A stretch of DNA of 64,000 bases from Acinetobacter sp. 10FS3-1 (GCF_013343215.1 NZ_CP039143.1:496001-560000), one strand, 5' to 3'. Positions 1-9,439 are shown, numbered from the stretch's first letter. Numbers and translations: made by a program. Notes: generated by a model not told the origin, from the letters alone.

Positions 1-325
1 TTTTTAGATGCTTTGGAAAAATCCTCAGATGCTTTTTATATTTACGCTCAGGTTTTAAACCGATGCAGTTGCCATTTTTCCACCATCTACCTTCAGCATA
101 TTGCTCTAGGGCTCCATAAGCCAGATACCATTTAAATTTACCTTCAGGCAATAACAGCATTTCAGAGCCTGTTTCCATGACGCCATTTAAATAATAATGA
201 CCTGTCCAGACTTCATCTGCTTTTTGAAACGGGGTTTCTTTACATACCGTCTTTGAACTTGCATAAAGCGTTGAAGATAGAAGGGAAGTACCCACGAGTA
301 GCAATACCAGAAGAATCTTTTTCAC
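1..325 (-). CDS. Secreted protein of unknown function, C-terminus cut by window edge
   Basis: A reading frame runs on the reverse strand from a GTG at 325 off the left edge, so only the first 108 residues are visible. It starts MKKILLVLLLVGTSLL and has a typical signal peptide, with likely cleavage after the Ala of LYA near residue 22. The mature part contains the segments WTGHYYLNGVMETGSE and GRWWKNGNCIGLKPE. These look like a small periplasmic beta-rich domain with tryptophans and two cysteines. The GTG start is supported by AGGA five bases upstream. I do not recognise the family. Confidence in a real gene is good; function is unknown. Confidence 0.7.
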   Translation of the reverse strand, partial: MKKILLVLLLVGTSLLSSTLYASSKTVCKETPFQKADEVWTGHYYLNGVMETGSEMLLLPEGKFKWYLAYGALEQYAEGRWWKNGNCIGLKPERKYKKHLRIFPKHLK

Positions 326-426
326 TTTTATCCTGAACTTTAGCTAATCAGCTTTATTGTTATGAGCTGTATTTTATAGCTTTGGTTGAATTAAGTAGCA
401 TTGACTTGATTGCTATTTACAGGCAT

Positions 427-449
427 AAAAAAGCGAGCCTAAGCCCGCT
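427..449 (-). terminator. Intrinsic terminator after ybeY
   Basis: Read on the reverse strand, a seven-position stem (AGCGGGC / GCTCGCT, one mismatch) with a 4-base loop is followed by six T. It sits just downstream of the ybeY stop codon and would end the miaB-ybeZ-ybeY transcript. Confidence 0.65.
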
Positions 450-467
450 ATTCTTAATAGTGAAATC

Positions 468-950
468 TTAATTTTGTTCCAGATAAGGATTGTCAATACC
501 AAGTTTAGCCAGAATGTCGATTTCAATACCTTCCATTTCTTCGGCATCTTCATCTGAAGTTTCGTGATCATAACCCATTAAATGTAATATGCCATGCACC
601 AGCATATGGGTGAAATGTGTCAGAGGAGCTTTGTCTTGCTCAGTGGCTTCCTGTAAGACCACTGGAATACAAATCACCAGATCGCCAATCGGAAAGGCAT
701 CCAGAAATTGTGCCATTTCATCTGGAATATCACTGGGAAAGGACAAGACATTGGTCGGTTTATCTTTGCCACGATATTCCAGGTTGAGCTTATGACTTTC
801 ATCATGATCGACACAGGCAATCCCCATTTCGCAATCACTTTGGGTGCTGATATGGCGTAACACAGTTTCTGCGACTTTTTTAATATAGGCACGTTTCAGC
901 ACCAGCTCAGGTGACTGAAAGTTTTGCTGCAAGGAAAGATTGAGTTTCAA
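468..950 (-). CDS. ybeY: Endoribonuclease YbeY (rRNA maturation factor)
   Basis: 160 residues, the usual length for YbeY/UPF0054. The metal site is the H-x3-H-x5-H motif, visible as [11 protein letters not shown] with H119, H123 and H129. The conserved TNVLSFP segment is at about residues 66-72. YbeY is a zinc-dependent single-strand endoribonuclease that helps mature the 3' end of 16S rRNA and takes part in 70S quality control. It lies 18 bases downstream of ybeZ in the common miaB-ybeZ-ybeY order. Here the order stops at ybeY, which is followed by a terminator. The usual downstream ybeX and lnt are not adjacent. Confidence 0.95.
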   Translation of the reverse strand: MKLNLSLQQNFQSPELVLKRAYIKKVAETVLRHISTQSDCEMGIACVDHDESHKLNLEYRGKDKPTNVLSFPSDIPDEMAQFLDAFPIGDLVICIPVVLQEATEQDKAPLTHFTHMLVHGILHLMGYDHETSDEDAEEMEGIEIDILAKLGIDNPYLEQN

Positions 951-968
951 AATGAATCCTTAAATAAT

Positions 969-2051
969 TTAGTCTTGATGTTGCTCATCCGCTTTTGCAT
1001 CATTGTCCGCAACTAAAGCTTCTTGACGGGCTTTGCGTTCCGCACGCTGTTCTGCCGTTAGACGTTGCTGTTCGCTATCCCAGCCTTCATAGGCTTCAAC
1101 AATTTTCTGCACCAATTGATGACGTACCACGTCGCGTGAGTGGAAGCGAGTAATATGAATTTCTTTGATCTTGTCAATGACACGTAAGGCATGCGCCAAC
1201 CCAGATTGTTGACCACGCGGTAAATCTACCTGTGTGATGTCACCGGTGATAACCGCACGCGAACCAAAACCTAAACGGGTCAGGAACATCTTCATCTGTT
1301 CTGGTGTGGTGTTTTGTGCTTCATCTAAAATGACAAAGGAGTGGTTTAAAGTCCGACCACGCATATAAGCCAGCGGTGCCACTTCGATAATTTGACGTTC
1401 AATCAGCTTGGCCACTTTTTCAAAGCCCAGCATTTCATACAGGGCATCGTAAAGAGGACGCAGGTAGGGATCAATTTTTTGGCTCAAGTCACCTGGCAAA
1501 AAGCCGAGTTTTTCACCGGCTTCAACCGCGGGACGCACCAGTAGAATACGCTGGATTTCATTACGTTCCAGCATGTCGACAGCAGCTGCTACTGCAAGAT
1601 AGGTTTTACCCGTACCGGCAGGGCCAATACCAAACGAAATATCACTTTGCAAAATGCGCTGAACATAACGCTTCTGGTTGGCACCACGCGGATTAATGCG
1701 TCCTTTACGGGTTTGTAACCAAACGGCATCCAGACCAGTATGTTCCTGATCTTCAATATCTTCCTGAAGCTCGAGGTCAGTCTGACTGCCTTGAATCATC
1801 ATATGCAGGGTGTCGGCACTGATTTGCTGGCTATGTTCAGATTCTTCGTGCAGGCGCTGTAAGAGCGTTTCCGCTCTTTCCACAGCAGCGATTCCACCAT
1901 CGATAAAGAAACTTTCACCTCGATGGGAAATTTTGACATCTAAACGTTGTTCAATTTGCTTCAAATGACCGTTATAAGTGCCCAAAACGGCTTGTAAACG
2001 GTCAATTGAAATTCCAGGGAAAGCTACTGTACGTCGAATCGTTGCAGTCAA
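969..2051 (-). CDS. ybeZ: PhoH-like ATPase YbeZ
   Basis: 360 residues. An N-terminal KH-like RNA-binding region (about 1-75) is followed by a PhoH domain with Walker A GPAGTGKT at 143-150 and Walker B VILDEAQN near 240. The later GDITQVDLPRG segment is also typical of PhoH. The C-terminal 30 residues are highly charged and probably disordered. The protein is a cytoplasmic nucleotide-binding partner of YbeY in RNA metabolism; its exact activity is debated. It sits between miaB and ybeY with short gaps (37 and 18 bases), consistent with one transcript. Confidence 0.93.
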   Translation of the reverse strand: MTATIRRTVAFPGISIDRLQAVLGTYNGHLKQIEQRLDVKISHRGESFFIDGGIAAVERAETLLQRLHEESEHSQQISADTLHMMIQGSQTDLELQEDIEDQEHTGLDAVWLQTRKGRINPRGANQKRYVQRILQSDISFGIGPAGTGKTYLAVAAAVDMLERNEIQRILLVRPAVEAGEKLGFLPGDLSQKIDPYLRPLYDALYEMLGFEKVAKLIERQIIEVAPLAYMRGRTLNHSFVILDEAQNTTPEQMKMFLTRLGFGSRAVITGDITQVDLPRGQQSGLAHALRVIDKIKEIHITRFHSRDVVRHQLVQKIVEAYEGWDSEQQRLTAEQRAERKARQEALVADNDAKADEQHQD

Positions 2052-2088
2052 GAGTGTTCCTTATACAAGTGTCGGTATATCCCCTACA

Positions 2089-3546
2089 TTACGCCACGTC
2101 AGGCTCAAGATTCAAGAGTTCACCGTAAACAAAATTTAAAGTTTTAATTTCGGTAATTTCAATTTCGGCAAAACGTCCAACCCAAGCTGGATCGCCAATA
2201 AATGAGACCAAACGGGTATTATCAGCCGTGCCTATAAGCAGGTTTGGATCTTTATCGGATACTTTCTCAATCAGCACACGCTGAATGCTGCCGAGCATGG
2301 CATCAGTTTTCTCAATACTTGAATGTTTGATCCATTGCTGAACTTTAGCCAGGCGTTCTTTTTTTACGACTTCAGGTGTGGTGTCTTCAAGCTCTGCCGC
2401 CGGTGTACCAGGGCGTTTTGAATAGATAAAGCTATAAGAGTGATCAAAATCCAGGTCTTGGATAAACTGATAGGTTTCTGCAAAGTTTTCATCAGTTTCA
2501 CCCGGGAAGCCAATGATAAAGTCTGACGACAGGTGCATATCGGGACGGACTTTACGCAGCTTGGCAATCTTTTCGATATAGACATCAATGGTGTGGTTGC
2601 GCTTCATCGCTTGCAGAACATCATTGGAGCCGCTTTGGACCGGCAAATGCAGGTGTGACACCATCTGTGGCAGATCGCGATAGCATTGGATCAGATCATC
2701 ATTGAATTCCAGTGGATGCGAAGTGGTATAACGGATGCGGCCAATACCCGGAATTTCTGCAACTAAACGTAACAAGTCGGCAAAGGTACAGATGTTGCCG
2801 TCAAAAGTTTCCCCACGGTAGCCATTGACGTTTTGACCGAGCAGAGAAATCTCACGTACGCCTTTTTCAGCCAGACCTGCAATTTCTGCCAGCACATCAT
2901 CCAGCGGGCGAGAAACTTCTTCACCACGCGTATAAGGTACGACACAGAATGAGCAATATTTTGAACAGCCTTCCATAATCGACACAAAGGCCTTATAGCC
3001 TTCCACACGCGGTTCAGGCAGGAAGTCGAATTTTTCAATATCTGGAAAGGAAATGTCCACCAATTTGATTTTTTCTTTTTTAGGTTTTTCGACCTGTTCA
3101 AAATGCTGATCGAGCATTTGCGGTAAACGGTGCAGGGTTTGTGGACCAAAAATCATATCCACATAATTGGCACGTTTTTGAATATTGTCGCCTTCCTGAG
3201 AGGCCACGCAACCACCGACCCCGATAATCAGATCAGGATTCTGTTCTTTGAGCTTGCGCCAGCGGCCCAGTTCAGAAAAGACTTTTTCCTGTGCCTTTTC
3301 ACGGATTGAGCAGGTGTTCATAAGCAGTACATCGGCTTCTTTGGGATTGCTGGTCAGGACATAACCATGTGAGTCGCCCAACAGGTCTGCCATACGATGA
3401 CTGTCATACTCATTCATCTGACACCCTTGCGTTTCGATATACAGCTTTTTGACTGAAGGATCGCTGGCTAGGGTGTGCGCTGGCTGGGTAACAGTGTTTT
3501 CTGAGGCAGCTGGGGCACCATTCGGAATGAAGGTTTGAACCGTCAT
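2089..3546 (-). CDS. miaB: tRNA-2-methylthio-N6-dimethylallyladenosine synthase MiaB
   Basis: 485 residues, including an N-terminal extension of about 30 residues before the methylthiotransferase domain. The N-terminal [4Fe-4S] cysteines appear in [14 protein letters not shown] (C42), MNTCSIRE and [10 protein letters not shown]. The radical SAM cluster motif is CSKYCSFC near residues 194-201. A C-terminal TRAM domain follows. It adds the methylthio group to i6A37 of tRNAs reading UNN codons, using SAM and iron-sulfur clusters. It is the first gene of the reverse-strand cluster with ybeZ and ybeY and is divergent from slt. Confidence 0.96.
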   Translation of the reverse strand: MTVQTFIPNGAPAASENTVTQPAHTLASDPSVKKLYIETQGCQMNEYDSHRMADLLGDSHGYVLTSNPKEADVLLMNTCSIREKAQEKVFSELGRWRKLKEQNPDLIIGVGGCVASQEGDNIQKRANYVDMIFGPQTLHRLPQMLDQHFEQVEKPKKEKIKLVDISFPDIEKFDFLPEPRVEGYKAFVSIMEGCSKYCSFCVVPYTRGEEVSRPLDDVLAEIAGLAEKGVREISLLGQNVNGYRGETFDGNICTFADLLRLVAEIPGIGRIRYTTSHPLEFNDDLIQCYRDLPQMVSHLHLPVQSGSNDVLQAMKRNHTIDVYIEKIAKLRKVRPDMHLSSDFIIGFPGETDENFAETYQFIQDLDFDHSYSFIYSKRPGTPAAELEDTTPEVVKKERLAKVQQWIKHSSIEKTDAMLGSIQRVLIEKVSDKDPNLLIGTADNTRLVSFIGDPAWVGRFAEIEITEIKTLNFVYGELLNLEPDVA

Positions 3547-3759
3547 GAAGGCTCCTACAAAATAATAGCTCGAATGTGAATGAACTGGCAGTTGATGAAC
3601 ACGCAGCTCAAGAAGGATTCAGTTCACAGATTGAAATCTTTAAATGGCGCATATTTTAGCAGGAAAGTGGCTTAAACTTATAGCCTAAATTAGGGGTAGA
3701 AAAATATTCATTTACAGACAAAAATAATCTGAAGATTAAAATTGCTGAATTATTAGGTT

Positions 3760-3789
3760 ACATAACTGAACAATACAATTGGTTATAAT
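3760..3789 (+). promoter_or_regulatory. Possible slt promoter (-10 TATAAT)
   Basis: The 309-base divergent gap between miaB and slt holds no gene. A consensus -10 TATAAT lies at 3784-3789, about 65 bases before the chosen slt start. The -35 is poor (TTACAT or CATAAC around 3759-3766), so this is a tentative call. Confidence 0.35.
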
Positions 3790-3855
3790 CTGCTAGCAAG
3801 CTCTTATGATAAGCAGCATATGCTCGGCACAAAATTGATGATAGAAGGCAGCTGG

Positions 3856-5811
3856 ATGTTAAAAGGTACTCAAAACATACGCAAATACTATAAGTTAATG
3901 ACCTTAAGTTTCGCCTGTATCTGTGCGGCAAATACCCAGGCTGCCGAAGCACAGTTTAATGATGCCTTACGTGCTGCAAATGCAGGAAATACTCAATTCT
4001 TACAACAATATCGACTTGCTATGCAAAATGACGTGCTGGGCTACTATCCGGAATACTGGATTCTGAACCAGAATCTTGCTTTGCAGCCGGCCAACCAGAT
4101 CATCAACTTTGTACAGCGCTATCCACACTCCGCCATGGCTGAAAAGCTGGCAGCCGATTATGTCGAAGAAAAAGTTAAAATCGCTGACTTTGCTGCAGCC
4201 CAACCGGTTTTACAATATGTGACCAATGCTGACCGGGCTGAAGCCTGTGCAATCGCACAAGTGCGTGCCAAAAGTGGTGATCCCTTGGTCTATGCCGAAT
4301 TTAAGGATGTTTGGCTGACAACAAATTCCCAGCCAGATTCATGCAATGGCTTGGGTCGCATGATGTTATCCAGTCCACTTATGACTACGGAAGACCGTCA
4401 GCAGCGCCTGTGGGTGCAGTTGCGTGCCGGTCAGTCTGGACAAGCCATCGCGACGGCGCAAGATTTAGGTCTGAATCTGTCTCTGGCCCAGCTAAATAGC
4501 ATTCAGGCCAATCCAACCGCTTATTTATGGTCGGCACCAAAAAGCACGACTGTTGACCATGCTTATCTGGTATATGCCTTAGGTCGCTTGGCAGATACTG
4601 ATCTGAATTCGGCCTTATCAATAGTCAAGCGGACTGCTGAAGGAACTCCAGCAGAAGTACAAAAAGCCCTGTTTCGGACAGTAGGTTATATCGGCGGCAC
4701 GACTGTCATGAAAAATAACTATAACCGTGAAGTGCTGAATGCGCTGGATGCCAGTTATGGGTTGCCATTTAGCTCGGAAGAAGCTGAAATCTATGCCCGT
4801 CAGTCGATTCGTTTTGGCGCCTGGGAGAGTCTGATTCGTGCGATTGACGCCATGAACGTGAACCAGAAGCAGGAGGACCGCTGGCAGTACTGGCTGGCGC
4901 GTGCCAGCGAGCAGCGTTCAGACCGCGCATCGAAAAAGACAGCAGAAAATATTTACCGGAAACTGGCCAATGGTGAGGACTATCATAATTTGCTGGCACG
5001 GGATCGTTTGGGGCAAGTCGTAGCAGGCGCGCCAAACGCTACCCAACCGTCGAATCAGGCCATGCAGCGCTTAAATCAGGATGTGCATTTCCGTCGTGCT
5101 TTTGCCTTGCGCGATATTGATGCACCAGCAAATTATATTAACCGTGAATGGAACTGGGCAGTGCGCCAGGCTTATCTCAAGCATGATGATGACCTGCTTT
5201 TGGCCGCAGCAAAACGTGCGCATGACATGGGGTGGCATGATCGTGCCATTTATGCCGCCGATCGTACTGTCAAGAAGCATAATTATACCTATCGCTATCC
5301 AATGCCGTACCAGAACTATGTGGTGAGCCATAGTCGTACAGTGAGTCTGGATCCAGCCTGGGCTTATGGCCTGATGCGTCAGGAAAGTCGTTTCAATACA
5401 GTTGCACGTTCCCATGTCGGGGCAGGCGGCTTAATGCAGATCATGCCAGATACGGCCAAGCTGGTCGCGCGCCAAATGGGAGAAGCATATAATCCGGCTG
5501 CGTTAACCGATATGAATACCAATATCCGTTATGGAACCTTCTATTTATCAACAATTCAGCGTCAATTAAGCCAAAGTCCAGTGCTGGCAACTGCAGGCTA
5601 TAATGCCGGTCCAAACCGTGCACGCCGCTGGCAGCCGGAATTTCAGAGTATTGCAGCAGATCAATATACGGAGTCTATTCCTTTGCTTGAAACACGAGAC
5701 TATGTGAAACATGTTATGACGAATGCGACGTATTACGGCATTCTATTAGGGCAGGGTGCACAGTCGATCGGAAAAAGAATGCAGGCGATACCTTTACGAA
5801 GTACTCAATAA
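3856..5811 (+). CDS. slt: Soluble lytic murein transglycosylase
   Basis: 651 residues from the ATG at 3856. This start is preferred over an in-frame ATG 12 codons upstream because GAAGG stands about eight bases before it. A signal peptide ends near NTQAAEA, so the protein is periplasmic. The long alpha-helical superhelical (U/L) region precedes the C-terminal SLT domain. There AYGLMRQESRFN carries the catalytic Glu (E510), followed by the conserved GAGGLMQIMPDTAK and AGYNAGPNRARRW. It cleaves the MurNAc-GlcNAc bond of peptidoglycan, forming 1,6-anhydro ends for turnover and recycling. It is divergent from miaB and 29 bases upstream of the next gene. Confidence 0.93.
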   Translation: MLKGTQNIRKYYKLMTLSFACICAANTQAAEAQFNDALRAANAGNTQFLQQYRLAMQNDVLGYYPEYWILNQNLALQPANQIINFVQRYPHSAMAEKLAADYVEEKVKIADFAAAQPVLQYVTNADRAEACAIAQVRAKSGDPLVYAEFKDVWLTTNSQPDSCNGLGRMMLSSPLMTTEDRQQRLWVQLRAGQSGQAIATAQDLGLNLSLAQLNSIQANPTAYLWSAPKSTTVDHAYLVYALGRLADTDLNSALSIVKRTAEGTPAEVQKALFRTVGYIGGTTVMKNNYNREVLNALDASYGLPFSSEEAEIYARQSIRFGAWESLIRAIDAMNVNQKQEDRWQYWLARASEQRSDRASKKTAENIYRKLANGEDYHNLLARDRLGQVVAGAPNATQPSNQAMQRLNQDVHFRRAFALRDIDAPANYINREWNWAVRQAYLKHDDDLLLAAAKRAHDMGWHDRAIYAADRTVKKHNYTYRYPMPYQNYVVSHSRTVSLDPAWAYGLMRQESRFNTVARSHVGAGGLMQIMPDTAKLVARQMGEAYNPAALTDMNTNIRYGTFYLSTIQRQLSQSPVLATAGYNAGPNRARRWQPEFQSIAADQYTESIPLLETRDYVKHVMTNATYYGILLGQGAQSIGKRMQAIPLRSTQ

Positions 5812-5840
5812 TTCAAAATATCTGAAGGGATAAAGTAATT

Positions 5841-6485
5841 GTGTTCAAAAAAGGAAAAATGGATGCCCGAATTTGTGGTGGAGGGGTGGTACTACTCGGT
5901 TTAGCCACGAGTCCCCTTGCCCTTGCAGAGCCCACCGGCTATATCATGGAAGTGCAAATGGTACCGGCGATGTGTTATTTGTATCCGGAGTATTCAAAAA
6001 AAAGAAAATGCCTAGAAGGCTATTCGTTGAATATTTCGGGTCTTTATCCGCAAACCACCAGTATCTCGTGTAATACCAACAGTTCTGCCACACTTTCGCC
6101 CTTACAGGCCAAGGTGGTAGCACGAATTATGCCTGATGAAAGTACCCGGGCTGGCTTGTGGCGCAGTATTGGGGGCTGCGTACCGATGAATGCCAGTCAG
6201 TACTTTCGGACCATCATTAATTATGCTGACCGTCTGAAAGTACCTGAAGAGCTGACTGAGCAGGAAAGCCAGACAATTGCTCTGGATGCGCTGCGCAGAA
6301 AGTTTCTGAAAATCAATCCACAATTGCCGTCGACGGCTATCCGGTTTCACTGTGTTTCTACGCGCCCTAACAGTATGCTGACTTCACTTAAAGTCTGTTA
6401 TAACAGCAGGGGCAGTTATAAGGCTTGTCCGGCCAATCTGTTGAATACATGCCCAGCTGTGGTGACAATTAAAGGTATATACTGA
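5841..6485 (+). CDS. RNase T2-fold secreted protein lacking catalytic histidines
   Basis: 214 residues from GTG 5841 (an ATG at 5859 is possible); a signal peptide ends near PLALA. The layout follows RNase T2. GYSLNISGLYPQ matches the first active-site box (normally HGLWP) but has Ser for the catalytic His. LWRSIGGCVPMNASQYFR matches the second box (normally HEWxKHGTC followed by YF) but lacks both its His residues and the Glu/Lys. Cysteines are abundant (C45, C57, C77 region, C113 and C-terminal ones), consistent with the disulfide-rich fold. I infer a periplasmic protein with the T2 fold but without standard RNase chemistry. It follows slt closely and may share its transcript. Confidence 0.7.
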   Translation: MFKKGKMDARICGGGVVLLGLATSPLALAEPTGYIMEVQMVPAMCYLYPEYSKKRKCLEGYSLNISGLYPQTTSISCNTNSSATLSPLQAKVVARIMPDESTRAGLWRSIGGCVPMNASQYFRTIINYADRLKVPEELTEQESQTIALDALRRKFLKINPQLPSTAIRFHCVSTRPNSMLTSLKVCYNSRGSYKACPANLLNTCPAVVTIKGIY

Positions 6486-6657
6486 GCTTTTCTGCCGATT
6501 TAATTTATATTTCCTATCAGACTTTTGTTGAAATCCATTCCCTTTTACATGCATCTGGACAAGGATTGGAGTACAATCTTTGCCGTTTATGATTATTAAG
6601 ATTAGATAGAACAGCTATTTAATCGCATTAACTATCCTCTCAACTGGAGATAATTAC

Positions 6658-7644
6658 ATGAAGCAACCTGTTCGCGTTGCCGTTACTGGCGCTGCTGGTC
6701 AAATTGGTTACAGCCTTTTATTCCGTATCGCTAGCGGTGAAATGTTGGGTAAAGACCAACCAGTTATTCTTCAATTATTAGAAATTCCTGTTGAGAAAGC
6801 TCAACAAGCGCTGAAAGGCGTAATGATGGAACTTGATGACTGTGCTTTCCCATTATTGGCAGGCATGATCGGTACTGATGATCCTAAAGTTGCATTCAAA
6901 GATGCTGACTATGCATTGTTGGTAGGTTCTCGTCCACGTGGTCCTGGTATGGAACGTGCTGACTTGCTTAAAGTCAACGGCGAAATCTTCATTGGTCAAG
7001 GTCAAGCACTAAACGAAGTTGCAAGCCGTGACGTTAAAGTTCTGGTTGTAGGTAACCCTGCGAACACGAATGCTTATATCGCTATGAAATCTGCTCCAGA
7101 CCTTCCAGCGAAAAACTTCACAGCAATGTTACGTCTTGATCACAACCGTGCCTTGACTCAACTTGCTCAAAAAGCGGGTGTTGCAGTTTCTGACATCGAA
7201 AACATGACGGTTTGGGGTAACCACTCTCCAACAATGTATGCTGACTACCGTTTTGCAAATGTAAACGGTGAAAGCTTAAAAGACAAAATCAACGATGCTG
7301 AGTGGAACAAAGACGTATTCCTTCCAACTGTTGGTAAACGTGGTGCTGCGATCATCGAAGCACGTGGTCTGTCTTCTGCTGCTTCTGCTGCAAATGCTGC
7401 AATCGACCATATGCGTGACTGGGCGCTTGGCACTAACGGCAAATGGGTAACTATGGGTATCCCTTCTGACGGTTCTTACGGTATCCCTGAAGGTGTAATG
7501 TTCGGTTTCCCTGTAACCACTGAAAACGGTGAATACAAAATCGTTCAAGGTCTTGAAATCGACGAGTTCAGCCGTGAGCGTATCAACGTTACACTGAACG
7601 AGCTTGAAGAAGAGCGCGCAGCAGTGGCTGACATGCTTAAATAA
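6658..7644 (+). CDS. mdh: Malate dehydrogenase (NAD-dependent)
   Basis: 328 residues, the length of the cytosolic-type bacterial MDH. The Rossmann loop is [15 protein letters not shown] at about 9-23. Substrate-binding arginines lie in [14 protein letters not shown] and LRLDHNRA, the NAD contact [10 protein letters not shown] is present, and the catalytic His is in [13 protein letters not shown]. It interconverts malate and oxaloacetate in the TCA cycle. Codon use is strikingly more biased (GGT, CGT, AAC) than in its neighbours, as expected for a highly expressed gene. CTGGAGA is eight bases before the ATG. A terminator follows directly, so the gene is probably monocistronic. Confidence 0.97.
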   Translation: MKQPVRVAVTGAAGQIGYSLLFRIASGEMLGKDQPVILQLLEIPVEKAQQALKGVMMELDDCAFPLLAGMIGTDDPKVAFKDADYALLVGSRPRGPGMERADLLKVNGEIFIGQGQALNEVASRDVKVLVVGNPANTNAYIAMKSAPDLPAKNFTAMLRLDHNRALTQLAQKAGVAVSDIENMTVWGNHSPTMYADYRFANVNGESLKDKINDAEWNKDVFLPTVGKRGAAIIEARGLSSAASAANAAIDHMRDWALGTNGKWVTMGIPSDGSYGIPEGVMFGFPVTTENGEYKIVQGLEIDEFSRERINVTLNELEEERAAVADMLK

Positions 7645-7670
7645 TTTAATTTTTTAATTAAATTAAAAGA

Positions 7671-7699
7671 AAGGCACTCTGGTTAGGGTGCCTTTTTTA
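7671..7699 (+). terminator. Intrinsic terminator of mdh
   Basis: AAGGCAC / GTGCCTT stem with a ten-base loop, followed by six T. It lies 26 bases after the mdh stop codon. Confidence 0.85.
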
Positions 7700-7803
7700 T
7701 TGAACAAAAAATAACATCCTGTGAAGGAGAGACAACTGAGTTTGTTGTATAGGCAGGCTAAGGTAGATACAAGATCATAATTCAAAAGGGGGAGGTCATA
7801 CAG

Positions 7804-8082
7804 ATGTTAGAACAACGCTCAACCTTCGAACTTTTTTTTGAGCAATTGGGACTGGACTCCAGTCCTGAAGCGATAGATGAATTTATTAATACCCATCAAA
7901 TTGGTATGGATGTACCGCTACACAAAGCACCATTTTGGAGTAAGTCACAACATGACTTTTTAATCAGTCACTGGAAGAAAGATGATGACTGGGCCATATG
8001 GGTGGATGTGCTAAATGAGCAGTTACATACTGAAGCCGTGGGCTCAGGCTCCTGTAGCTTGCCCAGTGGCAAATCAAACTAA
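7804..8082 (+). CDS. DUF2789 family protein, copy 1 of 3
   Basis: 92 residues, cytoplasmic, no signal peptide. It shares a pattern with the next two genes: an N-terminal FELFFEQLGLDSSPEAIDEF helix, HQIGMDVPLHKAPFWSKSQ, a DDDWAIWVDVLNEQLH stretch, and a short variable tail. This is the DUF2789 pattern of Acinetobacter and Pseudomonas relatives, which has no established function that I know of. The start is firm, with GGGGGAGG nine bases before the ATG. Its 14-residue C-terminal tail rich in Gly and Ser is not shared by the other copies. Confidence 0.85.
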   Translation: MLEQRSTFELFFEQLGLDSSPEAIDEFINTHQIGMDVPLHKAPFWSKSQHDFLISHWKKDDDWAIWVDVLNEQLHTEAVGSGSCSLPSGKSN

Positions 8083-8145
8083 AGTTTTTGATATTAATAT
8101 TTTAATCATCTAACTTACTGATAAGTTGAATAATGGAGTTTGTTT

Positions 8146-8400
8146 ATGCTTATGGAACAACAGGTTACTCTGGAACTACTTTTTGAACAACTTGGTTTAC
8201 CGTCAGATGAAGCTTCAATTGAGCAATTTGTTAAAGATCATCAGTTAGATGCTAAAGTGGCTTTGCCAGATGCCGAATTCTGGAGCGAAGGACAGAGTGC
8301 CTTTTTACGTGAACACTGGCATCAGGATGATGAATGGATTGTCATTATTGACAAGTTAAATCAGTTGCTTCATGTGGAAAGTGACAAAGCAGCAGAATAA
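8146..8400 (+). CDS. DUF2789 family protein, copy 2 of 3
   Basis: 84 residues from ATG 8146. An upstream in-frame TTG at 8140 is rejected because GGAG at 8134-8137 lies only two bases from it but eight from the ATG. The family pattern is kept (TLELLFEQLGLPSDEASIEQF, ALPDAEFWSEGQ, DDEWIVIIDKLNQLLH) but it is the most diverged copy: the AIWVDELN core has become VIIDKLN. It is separated from copy 1 by 63 bases without a clear terminator and is followed by a strong one. Confidence 0.85.
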   Translation: MLMEQQVTLELLFEQLGLPSDEASIEQFVKDHQLDAKVALPDAEFWSEGQSAFLREHWHQDDEWIVIIDKLNQLLHVESDKAAE

Positions 8401-8428
8401 GCCCCATAACGTACAAAAAGACACAACA

Positions 8429-8456
8429 AACCTAGTCAATTGACTAGGTTTTTTTT
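8429..8456 (+). terminator. Intrinsic terminator after DUF2789 copy 2
   Basis: A perfect 22-base palindrome (arms AACCTAGTCA / TGACTAGGTT around ATTG-type centre) runs into eight T. It insulates copies 1-2 from copy 3, suggesting copy 3 has its own promoter in 8457-8515. Confidence 0.88.
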
Positions 8457-8521
8457 CGATTGTCTTATAAGTTAGATCTATAATTAATGACAGTTTCTCT
8501 GATAAATATAAGGAGGACGAG

Positions 8522-8776
8522 ATGCTCGGAAGGACCCCATCTTTAGAGTTGTTGTTTTCACAACTCGGCCTGGCCAATAGTCCGGCTGCTATCGAATTGT
8601 ATATACGTACGCATCAACTGCCTGCACATATTTCTCTGCATGATGCGCCGTTTTGGAATAAATCACAGCGCTCTTTATTAATTAGTCATCTGGTGCAGGA
8701 TGATGACTGGGCGATTTGGGTGGATGAGCTCAACCAGCAGTTGCACATGGATGCTTATCGCCGTCAACTTGCCTGA
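8522..8776 (+). CDS. DUF2789 family protein, copy 3 of 3
   Basis: 84 residues with a strong AAGGAGG five bases before the ATG. SLELLFSQLGLANSPAAIELY, HISLHDAPFWNKSQRSLLISH and DDDWAIWVDELNQQLHMDAY make it closest to copy 1. No signal peptide, membrane segment or cysteine cluster is seen; the protein is small, acidic and helical. Tandem triplication implies local duplication followed by divergence. Function unknown. Confidence 0.85.
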   Translation: MLGRTPSLELLFSQLGLANSPAAIELYIRTHQLPAHISLHDAPFWNKSQRSLLISHLVQDDDWAIWVDELNQQLHMDAYRRQLA

Positions 8777-8807
8777 TACAGGCTTTAAAAGCATTTAGGA
8801 TTCAATG

Positions 8808-8836
8808 AAAAAGCGCCTGATCTCAGGCGCTTTTTT
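8808..8836. terminator. Bidirectional intrinsic terminator
   Basis: Stem AAGCGCCTGA / TCAGGCGCTT, flanked by A on the left and T on the right, so it can end transcripts from both sides. It separates convergent DUF2789 copy 3 and the gene at 8860. Confidence 0.88.
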
Positions 8837-8859
8837 CTATAAGGCAGGTTAAAGCGAGT

Positions 8860-9387
8860 TTAGTGCATTTTACTTTTGAGCAATTTTTCGAACCATTCTA
8901 GGGATCGGTACGCTTCAAAGGCGGGATGCTGCTGTAATAATTCCAGATCAAATTCGGAGCTCGTGCTGTATTTTTTTAACCAGTGCCGGGTTAATGCCGG
9001 CTCATTTTTACTGACAGAGGCATAAGCCAGGAAGAAATAAATCTCACCATGCTCATAATGGGTCATGGGTTTTAGGATTTGCTGGGTAATCAGGGCATAA
9101 CGGGGCTCTTTGGTGAGTTCAAAGAAAATCATATACGCCTTGGCCAGATGTAAAGAGAGATTGATATACAGGCGTAGCGGCATCTCCTCAAATTCAACTC
9201 GTCCTTGTTCGAGCAGTACAACCGCTTCTTGCAGAAAATGAACCTGTTCCTGATAGAACTGGCTTAAGCTCACCAGTTGCAAGCGAAGATCGGCACGTTC
9301 AAGCGCTAATTCCGGCGTATTGCCTTGTAAATACAACTGGTCAGTTTCACCTAGACGTTCAATAATCTGCTGGCTGTTTAATCGCAT
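8860..9387 (-). CDS. Helical protein of unknown function
   Basis: About 175 residues starting MRLNSQQIIERLGE. This start is chosen because AAGG lies nine bases upstream, while the ATG three codons earlier overlaps it. The protein is predicted almost all helical and has no signal peptide. The pattern of helices (QLYLQGNTPELALERADLRLQL, LRLYINLSLHLAKAYMIFFELT, EIYFFLAYASVSKNEPALTRHWL) resembles a TPR-like scaffold, but I cannot assign repeats. It is convergent with DUF2789 copy 3 and 52 bases from the oxygenase upstream, possibly in one transcript. I do not recognise the family. Confidence 0.75.
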   Translation of the reverse strand: MRLNSQQIIERLGETDQLYLQGNTPELALERADLRLQLVSLSQFYQEQVHFLQEAVVLLEQGRVEFEEMPLRLYINLSLHLAKAYMIFFELTKEPRYALITQQILKPMTHYEHGEIYFFLAYASVSKNEPALTRHWLKKYSTSSEFDLELLQQHPAFEAYRSLEWFEKLLKSKMH

Positions 9388-9439
9388 GCATGCCATCCTT
9401 AATTCTCAATAATGCTGATATGAGGCCAGAACTTAAAAT

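Noticed and set aside
3820..3855. Earlier in-frame ATG for slt
   Set aside because: The ATG at 3856 has a ribosome site and gives a normal signal peptide; the extension does not.
5081..5326. Reverse- and forward-strand frames of 60-115 codons inside slt, leuS, macA, coaBC and others
   Set aside because: Shadow frames of well-supported genes; no independent start signals or family matches.
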